A stretch of 64,000 nt of DNA from Zasmidium citrigriseum. Its lineage: Eukaryota > Ascomycota > Dothideomycetes > Mycosphaerellales > Mycosphaerellaceae. The notes below the pieces were generated by a model. It was not told the origin of the DNA and made no database searches. It saw nothing but the letters and a program-made list of their open reading frames with translations. The position numbers and the translations under genes are program-made. Where the stretch lies: NCBI GenBank assembly GCA_002786025.1, contig NHNW01000045.1:292062-356061 (forward strand), in the 5' to 3' direction. Numbering within the stretch: the stretch's first letter is position 1; every line of letters starts with the position of its first letter. Positions 33,201 through 43,404 of this stretch are shown in pieces.

Positions 33201-34388
33201 ACTGGCCGCTGGTACCCCTCCGCAATGGTCATGGCGAACGGCTCTATCCTCGTGATGGGCGGCGAAGAAGGCTCCAATGGCGCGGCAGTCCCCAACCTCG
33301 AAGTCCTCCCTTCCCCATCAGGCGAACTCCTCCACTGCCAATACCTCCAAGACACCGACCCCAACAACCTCTACCCCTTCCTCGTCGTCCTCCCCAGCGG
33401 CAACATCTTCGTAGCCTACTACAACCAAGCCAAACTCCTCGACCCGGTCTCCCTCCAACCCATCGCCGACCTCCCCAAAGCCCCCGGCGCCGTCAACAAC
33501 TTCGACGCCGGCCGCACATACCCCTACGAAGGCACGGGCGTCATCCTCCCGCAAATAGCCCCCTACACCGACCCCCTCGAAGTCCTGATCTGCGGCGGCA
33601 GCACTCCGGGCGCGGGAATCGCGTTAGATAATTGCATCACCATCGCCCCGGATACCCCCAACGCAAACTGGACCCTCGAACGCATGCCCTCTAAACGCGT
33701 CATGCCGTGTATGTGCGGTCTGCCAGACGGAACGTACATCATCGCCAACGGCGCGCATCAAGGATACGCAGGTTTCGGTTTGGCGAACGATCCCAACCTC
33801 AACGCCGTGCTCTACGACCCGAGCAAACCCGTAGGCCACAGAATGACAGTCATGGCCAACACAACCGTCGCTAGACTCTACCACAGCGAAGCCGTGCTCC
33901 TCGACGATGGCCGCGTGCTGATTAGCGGTTCTGACCCCGAAGACGGAAACCATCCCCAGGAGTATAGAGTCGAAGTCTTCATCCCGCCGTACCTAATGGG
34001 AAACCCTTCCCGTCCAGCCATGAACATCTCGAATATCGACTTGGGCTACGGCGACAGCACAACCCTCTCCATTCTGTCCCCGGGCGCCGGAGGTCCCTAT
34101 CGCGTGAGCATGCTCGGCGCCATCTCGTCCACCCACGGCAACAGCATGGGTCAGCGCACCTACTTCCTCGCAGCATCCTGCTCAGGAAGTTCCTGTTCTA
34201 TCACCGCGCCACCGAACGCGAACGTGTGTCCGCCCGGATGGTTCCAGGTTTTCTTGGTTGATAGTGCGGGTGTGCCTAGCCATGCGCAGTGGATTAGAGT
34301 TGGAGGGGATCCAGCGGGTTTGGGGAATTGGCCTGATAGTAGTGATTTTACGAAGCCGGGGATGGGGCCTGTCGAGAGGCTCTTCTAG
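30223..34388 (+). CDS. Six-WSC-domain glyoxal/galactose oxidase (AA5-type), secreted
   Basis: Eight exons (30223-30368, 30423-30649, 30709-30950, 31006-31340, 31393-31668, 31731-32456, 32510-32591, 32643-34388) join in frame to 1259 residues. A signal peptide is followed by six WSC carbohydrate-binding domains starting near residues 43, 148, 263, 359, 514 and 626; each has the W/Y-x2-GC start and a CxC (CYCG, CWCG, CFCD). A Thr/Pro/Gly linker precedes the fifth. Residues ~750-1259 are a copper-radical oxidase: DIFCSAGVTLPD (cross-linked Cys), RWYPSAMVM (Tyr), RLYHSEAVLLDDGRVLISG (Tyr-His ligands) and STHGNSMGQR (distal His), then a DUF1929-like C-terminal domain. It should oxidise aldehydes or alcohols to release hydrogen peroxide while bound to cell-wall glucan. 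A second in-frame Met lies three codons downstream of the start. Confidence 0.92.
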
Positions 34389-34730
34389 TTTGTTTTGGTT
34401 ATGACGATCATGATGATGACGGCCTGGTGGGATTCGTTTGGGATGGTGCATAGCGGATTTTTTGCTCCCTCCCAAGTCAGGAGGGAGGGTGATCGGGGCA
34501 TAGACTACTAGACGAACTTTTCTTAATTCTCATCTTTTGCATTACACATCGTTCGCAGTCAGTTCAAGAATAGTCGTCCGTTGAATCTTTCTCATTGCAA
34601 TCATGTCATAGCTATCAAGATGGAGACGCCCTCCCATAAACAGCAGCGAACGCCCAAACTTCGATGCCATGGGTATCTCGTCTCGAACCAAAACCAGACC
34701 AAAAGAAAATAGCACCACTCATCACTGTAA

Positions 34731-35339
34731 TCATAGAAAGAACGCAGTATCCCTCCCCAACGCTATTAGCAGCAGACCTGTAACGAAAAAGCCTGTTTTT
34801 GCAGTCAGTCTGTTTGCCGATCCTCTTCCCTTTTTCCCATCCTTTGTATCCATTCATCCATGCGCCTTCGCTATGCTATGTCAATGAGTTCGAAAAGGTC
34901 AATTACGAATATTGCTGAGCCTCATTTTGGGATCCCTTGCGGCCTCGCGCTCGACTGTGGCCTGCCGGTTTCGCTCAGCTTCCTGCTGCCGTGCGGCCAT
35001 TCTCGCAAAATTCTCAGGTTTCATGGGCTGCGCAAAGATCTCTCGCTCAGGCCTCCGGTAAGGTTGCGGATTTGCTCGACTTGCGGCTTGTTGCTCCTCG
35101 ACCGATTTAGTCCACGCTGCAAACTGTTCGTACGTCATTTCTTCCGTGGTCGAAGTCGGAAGGCTCGAAATTGACGGGGTCACAGATATTGCTTGTCCTG
35201 GGGCCGCTGCTTGTTCTGAAGGTGACCCAGAATCATGTTCATCAAGGTTGCTTGACGAATTGGAGGGTTGAGCGGTATTATCGAGCCACTTCTTGACTTT
35301 GGATGCTGAAGTCGGAGCCTCCGCCGAAGTGGGAGCGCT
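34731..35339 (-). other. In-frame coding-like extension beyond the cyclin stop
   Basis: Directly after the cyclin TAG the same frame stays open for 147 codons (to 34899). It reads SAPTSAEAPTSASKVKKWLD, then a charged helical part with EEMTYEQFAAWTKSVEEQQ and FARMAARQQEAERNRQ. An alternative end uses an intron 34778-34906 (129 nt, GTAATT...CTGAC...TTACAG) and stops at 34731. No ATG occurs near its beginning, the first Met being MTYEQ. It may be a separate small gene starting at that Met or upstream by splicing, a C-terminal part of the cyclin reached by stop readthrough, or a truncated former C-terminus. Confidence 0.55.
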
Positions 35340-36740
35340 CTATTCTCCCACCTCTCCTTCTTCGCTGACCTCACCTTCCTCGGCGGCAGCTTTGCCTTCC
35401 TTGGGTGGCGTCGGTTTTTCTGGGTGTGGCGGCACATCGTGCCTCTCCTTCAAGGGCGTCGAATGTGCTTTCACATCTTCCGCAGATTGCTTGTCGCCGT
35501 TTTCTACGCGCGAAGCCTCTTCACGATGAAGCATGCCAATGCCGGCAGCATCAGCAGCAGCCTCAGGTTTCGGTACGACGATCCCATTAGACTCGGTCCT
35601 CTCTTCCACTCGCGGCCGCTTGTTGTCCCTATCCTCCTGAGCGGCGCCGTTTTGAGGGGGCTGGTCACCATTGGTAGGGGCATCTCGTTCGTCACGACTC
35701 CGCTTGGTGCCGACGCTGCTCGCGTTACTACCACGGCGGTCGCTACCAGGTGGCGGAAATGGTGAGAGTGACTCCTGGGTGTCCTTTGCGCGGGTGCTAT
35801 CCCAGCCATCGTTCGCGCCGTCCATGCCAGGTGTTGAGAGGCCGACATAGATGGATCCATTTCCTTCGGAAACGCCACTGGCGGCAATACCGTTCACCTT
35901 ATTCGCGGTATGGTCGTAGTTGGCGCTCATGTATTCTATCGATTGTCGGATGTCCTTCAGTCGCACGTGTTGGCCTTCCCACCAAGGCCGGCCTTTGGAA
36001 TCGTCAGGCAGAGTCACGCTTTGGACCTTGCACGCAGCGTACAGGCTTGCAACTGCGATGGTTCTGCTGTTGCAGAGCAAGCAGAGCTGTGTGTTGTTGC
36101 TGTCCGTGACGAAGGCCCAGGCAGCGTTTCTGAGTCGCTTGTTGTGCTCGATGCCGTAGTACTTCAGCATTTCAAACAGCTGGCGATGCGGTGACTCGAC
36201 GGTGAGATCGAAGCAGAGGGTTTCCAGCAGGACATCCTCGTTGTAGAGTATACAGTCTCTCCACCGCCACCAGTCCTTGCTCTGCTCGTCAATGACGAGG
36301 TTGGGGTTCTTTTGCGCAACGCGACAGAAAGCCAAGATCAGCTCCCTCATCTTACGACAGCTCTCCTCTACTTTGGTGGCGAGAAACAGTGCGGTTGCAG
36401 CTGCTTGGTACTGGTGGAGCTTTGGGATGCCGTTTCGTTCTTTCTTCAAGCTGGCGCGCATGAGGAACCTCTGGAAGAATATCGAAGCCGTGCTTAGGGT
36501 CAGTTGGGGCAGCTTCAGCATGATGCCGACCTGGACGATGAAGTTGACGCCCTTAGCCCGGATCTCCTTCTCCTCAGCCTGGGTCATGCCATCCTGGATG
36601 GAGGGGGTGTTGGCGAGCTCGGCTTCGGTGAAGATCCATTGCGCTTCCGCCTCCGCAAGCACGCGGTTCGGACTCTTAGGCTTCTGGCGTGTCGCGGGGT
36701 GCGTCGGGGGCAAGTGGGCGGTGTTAGAGGGCGGAGGCAT
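35340..36740 (-). CDS. Cyclin, K/T type (transcriptional CDK partner)
   Basis: A 466-residue intronless protein. Residues ~30-270 are the two cyclin boxes: WIFTEAELANTPSIQDG, the FIVQVGIMLKLPQLTLSTA helix, FFQRFLMRASL, ALFLATKVEESCRKMREL, VLLETLCFDLTVESPHRQL and TIAVASLYAACKV. This layout is that of cyclin T/K/C-type proteins, close to S. pombe Pch1, which partners Cdk9 and phosphorylates the RNA polymerase II tail. The C-terminal ~190 residues are disordered with KRSRDERD, NKRPRVEE and a final EEGEVSEEGEVGE. The stop is followed in the same frame by 147 open codons (see next entry downstream). It is divergent from VPS35. Confidence 0.88.
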   Translation of the reverse strand: MPPPSNTAHLPPTHPATRQKPKSPNRVLAEAEAQWIFTEAELANTPSIQDGMTQAEEKEIRAKGVNFIVQVGIMLKLPQLTLSTASIFFQRFLMRASLKKERNGIPKLHQYQAAATALFLATKVEESCRKMRELILAFCRVAQKNPNLVIDEQSKDWWRWRDCILYNEDVLLETLCFDLTVESPHRQLFEMLKYYGIEHNKRLRNAAWAFVTDSNNTQLCLLCNSRTIAVASLYAACKVQSVTLPDDSKGRPWWEGQHVRLKDIRQSIEYMSANYDHTANKVNGIAASGVSEGNGSIYVGLSTPGMDGANDGWDSTRAKDTQESLSPFPPPGSDRRGSNASSVGTKRSRDERDAPTNGDQPPQNGAAQEDRDNKRPRVEERTESNGIVVPKPEAAADAAGIGMLHREEASRVENGDKQSAEDVKAHSTPLKERHDVPPHPEKPTPPKEGKAAAEEGEVSEEGEVGE

Positions 36741-37221
36741 ATTGGCGCAGGCCGGCGGCAGGCCGGAGCTGGGTCCTGACTGAGTGTGGTGAGTTGGCGG
36801 TTGCGATCGCAGATGCAGGAACGCCAGATCGGTGATGGGGCGGTCTCACGGCGCCTGACAGTTGCGCGTCTCGCCCATGCGTCGGCGCGGGCTGCACATG
36901 AGTCGCGGCGAGTTCGATATGGATATTGTCGTTGTCGCGGCGGCGGAGGTTGTCGGTGGACGGCGGAGCAGCGAAGAAGAGCAGCAGCGACAGCAAGAAG
37001 AGGGTCCGCTTGCCTTGCTGCGGACCCACGTGTGCGGTTCGGTCAGCTGCAGGCATTCCTCAGGCCAGAAACTTAGGTAAGCGGAGCTCGCATCCCGCCG
37101 CGCCAGCAGCAGCGAGCACAGCACAGCTCAGCACCATTGGCCTTCACTCACATCCACGCCTGCCATGCGAGCACATGACCCGCGCCTTACGACGATAACA
37201 GCCCGATAATCCGTGACAATC
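36741..37221. promoter_or_regulatory. Divergent promoter cyclin / VPS35
   Basis: 481 bp between the start codons of two oppositely transcribed genes. It is GC-rich, and short frames in it are not credible genes. No specific factor site is assigned. Confidence 0.6.
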
Positions 37222-39994
37222 ATGCTGGACGACGCGGCTTCGTCGCCGCCGCCCGTCGAGGACCAGGCCCGGCTGCTGGAGGATGCCTTGACCGTGGTCC
37301 GCCAGCAGACTATCCAGATGCGCCGATGTCTGGAGACCCCGGGAAAGCTCATGGATGCCCTGAAGTGCAGGTAAATGAGAAAATCTCAGATTCATGTGAA
37401 GGAAAGATCGTTCAGCTGACCGGCCATCAGTTCAACATTGGTATCAGAGCTGCGGACGAGTAGTCTAGGCCCCAAACAATACTACGAGCTCTATATGGCC
37501 GTGTTCGATGCCTTGCGACACCTGTCAGTCTACCTGCGAGACTCTCACCCTACAAATCACCTCGCCGACCTCTACGAGCTGGTCCAATATGCCGGGAACA
37601 TCGTCCCCAGATTATACCTGATGATTACGGTGGGAACGGTGTACATGGGGATCGAGGATGCGCCGGTTAAGGAGATCATGAAAGACATGATGGAAATGAG
37701 CCGTGGCGTGCAGCATCCTGTGCGTGGGCTCTTCTTACGATACTACCTCAGTGGCCAGGCCAGAGATTCGCTGCCTACGGGGAGTGGAGACGGACCTGAG
37801 GGGAATCTGCAGGACAGCATCAGCTTCATTCTCACCAATTTCGTGGAAATGAACAAGCTGTGGGTGCGATTACAACACCAGGGTCATTCGCGAGAGCGGG
37901 AACAGCGGACCAAGGAGCGCCAGGAGTTACAGTTACTGGTAGGCAGCAACTTGGTACGCCTGAGCCAGCTGGTGGATCTGGAGAGTTACAAGAACATCAT
38001 ACTACAGCCTCTGCTCGAGCAAGTTGTGCAATGTCGGGATGTGCTCGCACAGGAATATCTACTGGAAGTCATCACCCAAGTCTTCCCGGACGAATTCCAC
38101 CTACATACCCTGGATCAGCTACTGGCAGCTACCGCACGGCTCAATCCTCACGTCAACATCAAGGCGATCGTCATTGGCCTCATGGACCGGCTATCAGCAT
38201 TTGCAGCAAGAGAGGCGGATTCCAAGACACCGGAAGAGCGGCAGAAGGAGGAAGAGGAGTCCGTGGCGGCGCTGCTGGAGAGGCTGAAGGTGTCGAAGTC
38301 TGCAGCTGAAGAGGAGGCATCAAAGCCAACGGAGAATGGAGAGCCACCGAATGGCGAAACAGCGACATCTACTGAAGAACCCGCAACGGAAGGAGCTGCA
38401 TCAGAAACGCCCGCGAAGGAGGAGTCCGAACAGGCACCGCAACAACCGAATGGCAACTCTCTCAAGCACAAGGGGATTCCAGCGGACGTCAAGCTGTTCG
38501 AGATCTTCTACGAACAGGTCATACATGTTGTCAGCATGCAACGACTACCAATCCAGGACATCATGGCCCTTCTGGTATCTCTGGTCAACCTGGCACTTAA
38601 AATCTACCCGGAACGACTTGACTATGCCGATCAAGTGCTACATTACGCCACGAAAGAAGTGTCACGCTTCACCAACTCTGCCGACCTCCACTCCCAACAA
38701 GCTCAATCAAGCATCCTCAGCTTACTCCTTGGACCAGTCAAGACCTACTACTCCCTCTTCACAGCCCTCGCGCTCCCAAACTTTGTACCTCTGTTCCAAG
38801 CACAGCCATACCCAACCCGAAGAGCAGTCGCAGGTGAGGTGGCGCGGAATCTGTTACGAAACGAGACGAAGATCGCCAGCCCCGCGAACCTGGAAGGTGT
38901 CCTTTCGATTCTTTCAGTACTCATCAAAGAGGGCATGCAACCGCCTGCGGGATACTCGGGAGGACCAGCAAGACGAGGTGCAGTCGAGACGGATGAGACT
39001 GTGGAAGAGCAAGGATGGCTTGCAAGGATAGTCCACCTCATTCAAGGACCTGATAACATGACGCAGTTTAAGCTGCTGCAGTCGACAAAAACAGCGTTCC
39101 AGGAGGGCAGCGAGAGGACGAAGTACACCACCCCGGCGATAATTACGGCATCTCTCAAGCTTGCACGATCTTTCAAGCGAAGAGAACATCTTTCGAACGA
39201 CGACTACGGGACACAATCATCGGCGCTCTACAAATTCATTCACACCACCATCTCATCGCTCTACACCCGAGTGTCGTCATCTGGCGTGCCAGACCTCGTC
39301 TTGCGGCTTTTCGTATCCTGCGGGCAGGTGGCAAGCCAATGTGAGAATGAGGATGTGGCATACGAGTACTTTGCGCAAGCTTTCACAGTGTACGAAGAGT
39401 CAATATCGGATTCGAGGTCGCAGTTCCAGGCGATTTGTATAATCGCTGGCGCACTTACTGGGTGTTCAGAGAGGTTCAGCCGGGAGAACTACGACACGCT
39501 CATCACCAAAGCGGCTCTACATGGCAGCAAGCTGCTCAAGAAGCCTGATCAATGTCGCGCGGTATATCTTGCCAGTCATCTTTGGTGGGCGGTGGAGAAG
39601 ACAGAGAGGCAAGAGGGTGCCAAAGAGGTAAGCAATGATCAAGAACTGGCTTTGGGACTCGATGCTGACTTGTTGTGTACAGCCCTACCGCGACGGCAAG
39701 CGAGTACTCGAATGCCTGCAACGTGCGCTTCGTGTCGCCGACGCCTGCATGGACACCGCCGTCTCCGTCGAACTCTTCGTTGAAATCCTGAACCGATACG
39801 TCTACTACTTCGACCAGGAGAACGACGCCGTGACGACCAAATACCTCAACGGACTGATCGAGCTCATCCACTCGAATCTTAACACGACCGAGAACGCGAG
39901 CGGGTTGGAGTCGCCGAGGAAGCACTTTCAACGTACTCTCGACTACATTGCGAGTCGGGAGTATGAAGGAGTTGAGACGAGGCCGAAGACGTGA
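37222..39994 (+). CDS. VPS35: Retromer subunit Vps35
   Basis: Three exons (37222-37370, 37431-39627, 39683-39994) encode 885 residues. The N-terminus [20 protein letters not shown] and the joined [25 protein letters not shown] are Vps35 hallmarks, followed by [25 protein letters not shown] and the PRLYL-type Vps26-binding region (~100-125). The alpha-solenoid continues to the end with [20 protein letters not shown] in the last exon. An acidic disordered insert (~280-345: Glu/Ala/Pro/Thr-rich) interrupts the solenoid, common in fungi. Vps35 is the cargo-binding core of retromer, recycling receptors from endosomes to the Golgi. Length is between the human (796) and yeast (944) proteins. The second intron lies 104 codons from the stop. 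Confidence 0.95.
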
Positions 39995-40547
39995 TGTATG
40001 GGTTGAAAGTGCATGACGGCGCGTTGTTCATAGCGAGCGAGAGAAAGGAAAAACACCATTTGTTGGCAGCGAGTCTCTAGGTCCCAGCATTGTAAGGCAT
40101 GATATCTTCCGTCTATGTAATGAGTGATGGAGCGGATTGTGTGCTTCTTGTACATATGTAGATGGATACGAATGTTGTATCTTTCAGGTTCCACAAGACT
40201 GCAGTTGGGAGTGGGAACGCCGTGATGCATCAACCCACCATGCTGTCAATGGGCGAATGTTCTGCCTGATATATCATACCGCAACAAAGTGTATACCGTT
40301 GGTGTAGATATCGCGACTCGAGACGAGCGCTCGATACAAGTATCGGCGATTGCTCTCTCGCACCTCATCCATCAAGGTCGCGACTGCCAAGTTCAGACTC
40401 GCATCATCAGCGTCAGCGAGCTGTTTGCTGGTCGGCCACCGTCCAATCCATTTGTCATTTGCGCCTATCAACGCCGTATGGTCAGATAGTTCAAGAGATA
40501 GTCCGACCGAGTCTCAACCAAATTTTTGCAAGCCGCAGCGACATCGC
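39995..40547. other. No gene seen; flank of the MITE
   Basis: 3' flank of VPS35, then unassigned DNA up to the target-site duplication of the element at 40548. A 65-codon minus-strand frame at 40274-40471 has no ATG at its start and is not accepted. Confidence 0.5.
40539..40547. other. Target-site duplication, left copy
   Basis: CGACATCGC immediately before the left terminal inverted repeat; the identical nine bases follow the right end at 40887-40895. Confidence 0.75.
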
Positions 40548-40886
40548 CGCTCTCACTAAATCGAAATCAGTCTCCCATAAATCGAAATCAGCCCCACAGT
40601 ACGCCTTGTACCGGTCTGCGTTTTTGTGAGCGCGGCCTCACCTCCTCGCTCCGCGTCGTCGGGGCCGCTACGTCGACAACACATTCTCTACTAGGGGGTG
40701 TGTTAACACGCCTCCGCGACCGAAACCCCTCCGCTGTTGGGGGAGGGTCGTCGTACCTCCTCCCCAACCCCCAGGCCAGGCCGCGAGGGGGGCCCCTCGC
40801 CCGCTGGCAACGAGCGCAGTGTAGAGAGAGTGTGCGGTTTGGGTGATTTCGATTTAGTGGGGAGTGATTTCGATTTAGTGAGAGCG
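40548..40886. mobile_element. Mutator-type MITE (339 bp, non-autonomous)
   Basis: The two ends are inverted repeats of about 50 bp: the first 22 bases from each end (CGCTCTCACTAAATCGAAAT then CA) are identical, and similarity continues inward. Each terminal repeat itself contains two tandem copies of a TAAATCGAAATCA core. The element is flanked by a perfect 9-bp duplication CGACATCGC, the size typical of Mutator-like transposons. The GC-rich interior has no transposase frame, so it needs an enzyme from elsewhere. It is free of RIP mutations, as expected for a repeat shorter than the usual RIP length threshold. Its right end lies ~150 bp upstream of the start codon of the F-box-like gene at 41040, so it may supply part of that promoter. 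Confidence 0.85.
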
Positions 40887-41039
40887 CGACATCGCCAGCG
40901 AAAACGATGATCTGATCCCGCGACACACCGCTCCCGAAACCCTCCCACCCAATCGAAGCGCTCGAAACACGTCCCAAACATCCACCGGCGGCGGTATCGA
41001 GCGACAATCCGCCGTTTTAGACTTCAGAGGAAGAACACC

Positions 41040-42140
41040 ATGGCGGGACCATCACAGTCACCGCCAGCCGCGATCCGCAGCGCAGAAGACCAAAGAGTCA
41101 AAAACGTCTCCACGGGCATGACGAGACCGCTCTACACTTCCTGCGCGGAGCACCATCAACAGCAGGAAAGACAAGGACGACCGCGGTTTCTCACGCTGAA
41201 TACCCTCCCGAGAATGCCGTCGACGTCGCCTGTTGTGCAGCAGAGGAGGGACTCGCCTTTCCTGCGCCTGCCCACCGAAATCCGCCTGCAGATCTACGCG
41301 CTCCTCGTCCTTCCACGCAAAGCGACGGACCTCCTCCCGTCTTTTGAGAAAGTTACGGCGAGCACGATTGATTATTTCGACTATGATAAGAAACAGACGG
41401 GGACGGAACGGGCTGCTGTGACGGCGGATCTCACGCATCCGTTCATACACATTCGCACCATCGATCCGAATCGCTACAAATCCCGGATGAAAGAGCACGC
41501 TCGAAGCATCTACGCCGTGCGCGCGGATCGGTTTCAGGCGAGGTGTATGAATACGACGTACCACTGTATCAATACCCCGAGGATTGAGGATAATTTGGCG
41601 ATTTTACGGACGAATAAGCAGATCCATGCTGAGGCCGCGGAGTTGCTGTATAGCAGCTACACGTTTGATTTCGACACGCATATCGAGGCTGTGATTCCTT
41701 TCCTCTCGGACTTGACACCTTTCGCGCGAAGCTGTATCAAGAGTGTGCGGATCGTGAAGCGTGCGCTGCCTTACTGCAAAGAATTCGACAAATGCGAATG
41801 GTCCAACGCCCTGCGCTACCTCACATCCACATCCTCCAACATCTCCCTCCGACGTCTGGAACTCGGCGTCGTGGCCGGACGGCCTGGCGAAAACGGCTGG
41901 GATCGCGTCGCGCGGTATTCTGCGCAGGATTTCGAGCTTCTGAGGGAGTTGGAGGGCATGGAGTGGATGCAGTATTTGCTTGAGGTGCAAGGGTTGCAGG
42001 AGTTGGATGTGAGTGCTGTGGTTGAGCATTGTCCGCCTGTTACGAGTAGTTCGGCTATGGCGGGGTTTGTGAGGTTTTCGGCGAGTGTGGAGGGCGGGTT
42101 TCGGGAGTGGTTGAGGGGGAGGTTGTTGGGGAGGGCTTGA
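41040..42140 (+). CDS. F-box-like (2EXR-type) protein
   Basis: A 366-residue single-exon protein. After a ~70-residue disordered N-terminus it reads SPFLRLPTEIRLQIYALLVLP, the F-box-like motif, then LAILRTNKQIHAEAAELLYSSYTFDF, the second family motif. The C-terminal ~170 residues are helical with SCIKSVRIVKR and LRRLELGVVAGR, resembling degenerate leucine-rich segments. Presumed cytosolic adaptor in ubiquitin ligation; not tested. The start codon sits in a good fungal context (CACCATGGC). A Met at residue ~60 (MPSTSPVVQQ) is an alternative. The MITE lies directly upstream. Confidence 0.72.
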   Translation: MAGPSQSPPAAIRSAEDQRVKNVSTGMTRPLYTSCAEHHQQQERQGRPRFLTLNTLPRMPSTSPVVQQRRDSPFLRLPTEIRLQIYALLVLPRKATDLLPSFEKVTASTIDYFDYDKKQTGTERAAVTADLTHPFIHIRTIDPNRYKSRMKEHARSIYAVRADRFQARCMNTTYHCINTPRIEDNLAILRTNKQIHAEAAELLYSSYTFDFDTHIEAVIPFLSDLTPFARSCIKSVRIVKRALPYCKEFDKCEWSNALRYLTSTSSNISLRRLELGVVAGRPGENGWDRVARYSAQDFELLRELEGMEWMQYLLEVQGLQELDVSAVVEHCPPVTSSSAMAGFVRFSASVEGGFREWLRGRLLGRA

Positions 42141-42729
42141 GATAGAGAGTATGGGATGTTGGGAGTGAGAGAACTGAGACGATTGAGACGATTATGACGA
42201 CAGGAATGGGGCTTGGACGGCCGGTATAGATCTCCACGCTCAGAACTTTTAGAGTATAGACTTCTCTCTTGAAGCCGAAATTTTGGCTTGGCAGTCACAT
42301 GTCAGCTTGAAGCGAAACTTTCACCTCCTTTCCACATTTTCTTGCCTCGTCTCTCGACTTTGCTCTCTTGCATGGCTACTATGTATTACCACAATGCATC
42401 TCCAGCAGCAAATGGGATCTCTGCTGTGCCTGTCGTGCAGTTTGCTTGACTGCGTGGACCTCAAGAGTAAGGTTTCGAATTTCCGCTGACTAGCTCGCGT
42501 GGGCAGCGAATGGTGATCTGGGAGATGGTAGGAAGTTGTGTATGACCAACATTTAAAAAACAAAGCATCTTGAGTAGAGTATTTGAAGCACAAGAATGCG
42601 AATCTTCCATCTCTCATTTAGAACACATTCAACGATACGATCCAGCACATATACAAGAGCACAAATCTTCCAGCTCTCACTTAGAACAAAGTCAACTAGA
42701 CCATCCAAGCACATCTCCACGCACTCAAA
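42141..42729. other. Intergenic with a repeated 26-bp motif
   Basis: Contains the first copy (42283-42308) of a 26-bp sequence found again at 44483. Otherwise no gene. The final ~100 bases are the A/C-rich leader of the next gene. Confidence 0.5.
42283..42308 (+). repeat. 26-bp direct repeat, copy 1
   Basis: This copy and 44483-44508 are identical over 26 bases (TTGGCTTGGCAGTCACATGT then CAGCTT), 2.2 kb apart, each downstream of a gene end. Surrounding bases (CGAAATTTT versus CGGAAATTGG) are also similar. Confidence 0.75.
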
Positions 42730-43404
42730 ATGTCGGCGACACAAGGAGAAAGATTACTCGCCATCCGTCCTTTCACAGACGGAACCGCACTCACATCACT
42801 CACGCCGGCCCAGAAATCCCACATGGCCAACGCCCACATCCGCACCCTCCACCACCAGTTCCTCACCCGCAAGATCCACGACGCCGAAGCTCGCCTCCTC
42901 GCGGTGAACGAATCGCTAGAAAATCCCTCCAAACTCGGCGCCAATGCCTTCCGAATCCTACAAATCGCTGCCAAAAAGAAGACAGAGATCCCGTCGGAGC
43001 TGGAGGCCTTGCGAGAGGAGCAGAGGAGTTTGTCGGCGCCCGCCACCCCTAGCCGCCTCCTCCGCGCCCTCAAGCTCGAAATTCAGGAGATTGAGACCGA
43101 TATCCGGAAACTCAAGAACATCGAGGAGTTGCTCTTGGGGATTGAGGAGGAGTTTCGGTGTTCTTTTGAGAGGGAATGGGGAATGACTGTTAGGGAGAGG
43201 TTGAAGCAGGAGTGTAAGTTGGAGGATTTACGGGAGACAGTGAAAGTGGTGAGGAGGATCATGGTGGAGATGGTGATGGGGGAGAAAAAGGGGAGTGTGG
43301 AAAGGAAGCGGGTGGCTGGCCAGGAGGGAACATCGGTTAGGGATGAGTTCGTGGCTGCGATGAGGGCGAAACGAGGGGATGCGAAGGTGGCGGAGGAAGG
43401 ATGA
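42730..43404 (+). CDS. Lineage-specific coiled-coil protein
   Basis: A 224-residue single-exon protein. It is strongly helical and charged: RKIHDAEARLLAVNESLEN (~47-65), EIPSELEALREEQRSL, then a long coiled-coil-like helix LKLEIQEIETDIRKLKNIEE (~114-145) and ECKLEDLRETVKVVRRIMVEMVM (~170-192). The C-terminus is basic. No signal peptide, membrane segment or known domain. It is the first of three small helical proteins in a row on the same strand (next at 43870 and 44862), which may belong to one rapidly evolving group, although their sequences are not obviously homologous. Confidence 0.6.
   Translation: MSATQGERLLAIRPFTDGTALTSLTPAQKSHMANAHIRTLHHQFLTRKIHDAEARLLAVNESLENPSKLGANAFRILQIAAKKKTEIPSELEALREEQRSLSAPATPSRLLRALKLEIQEIETDIRKLKNIEELLLGIEEEFRCSFEREWGMTVRERLKQECKLEDLRETVKVVRRIMVEMVMGEKKGSVERKRVAGQEGTSVRDEFVAAMRAKRGDAKVAEEG

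Noticed and set aside
35340..35400. Possible short intron removing the cyclin stop codon (GTGAGG to AATAG)
   Set aside because: Would be only ~35 nt with no branch site, shorter than any other intron in the window (44 nt minimum).
40274..41007. A gene interrupted by the MITE on the minus strand
   Set aside because: Removing the element joins two short open pieces, but neither has an ATG, the upstream side meets a stop at once, and no splice solution keeps the downstream frame.
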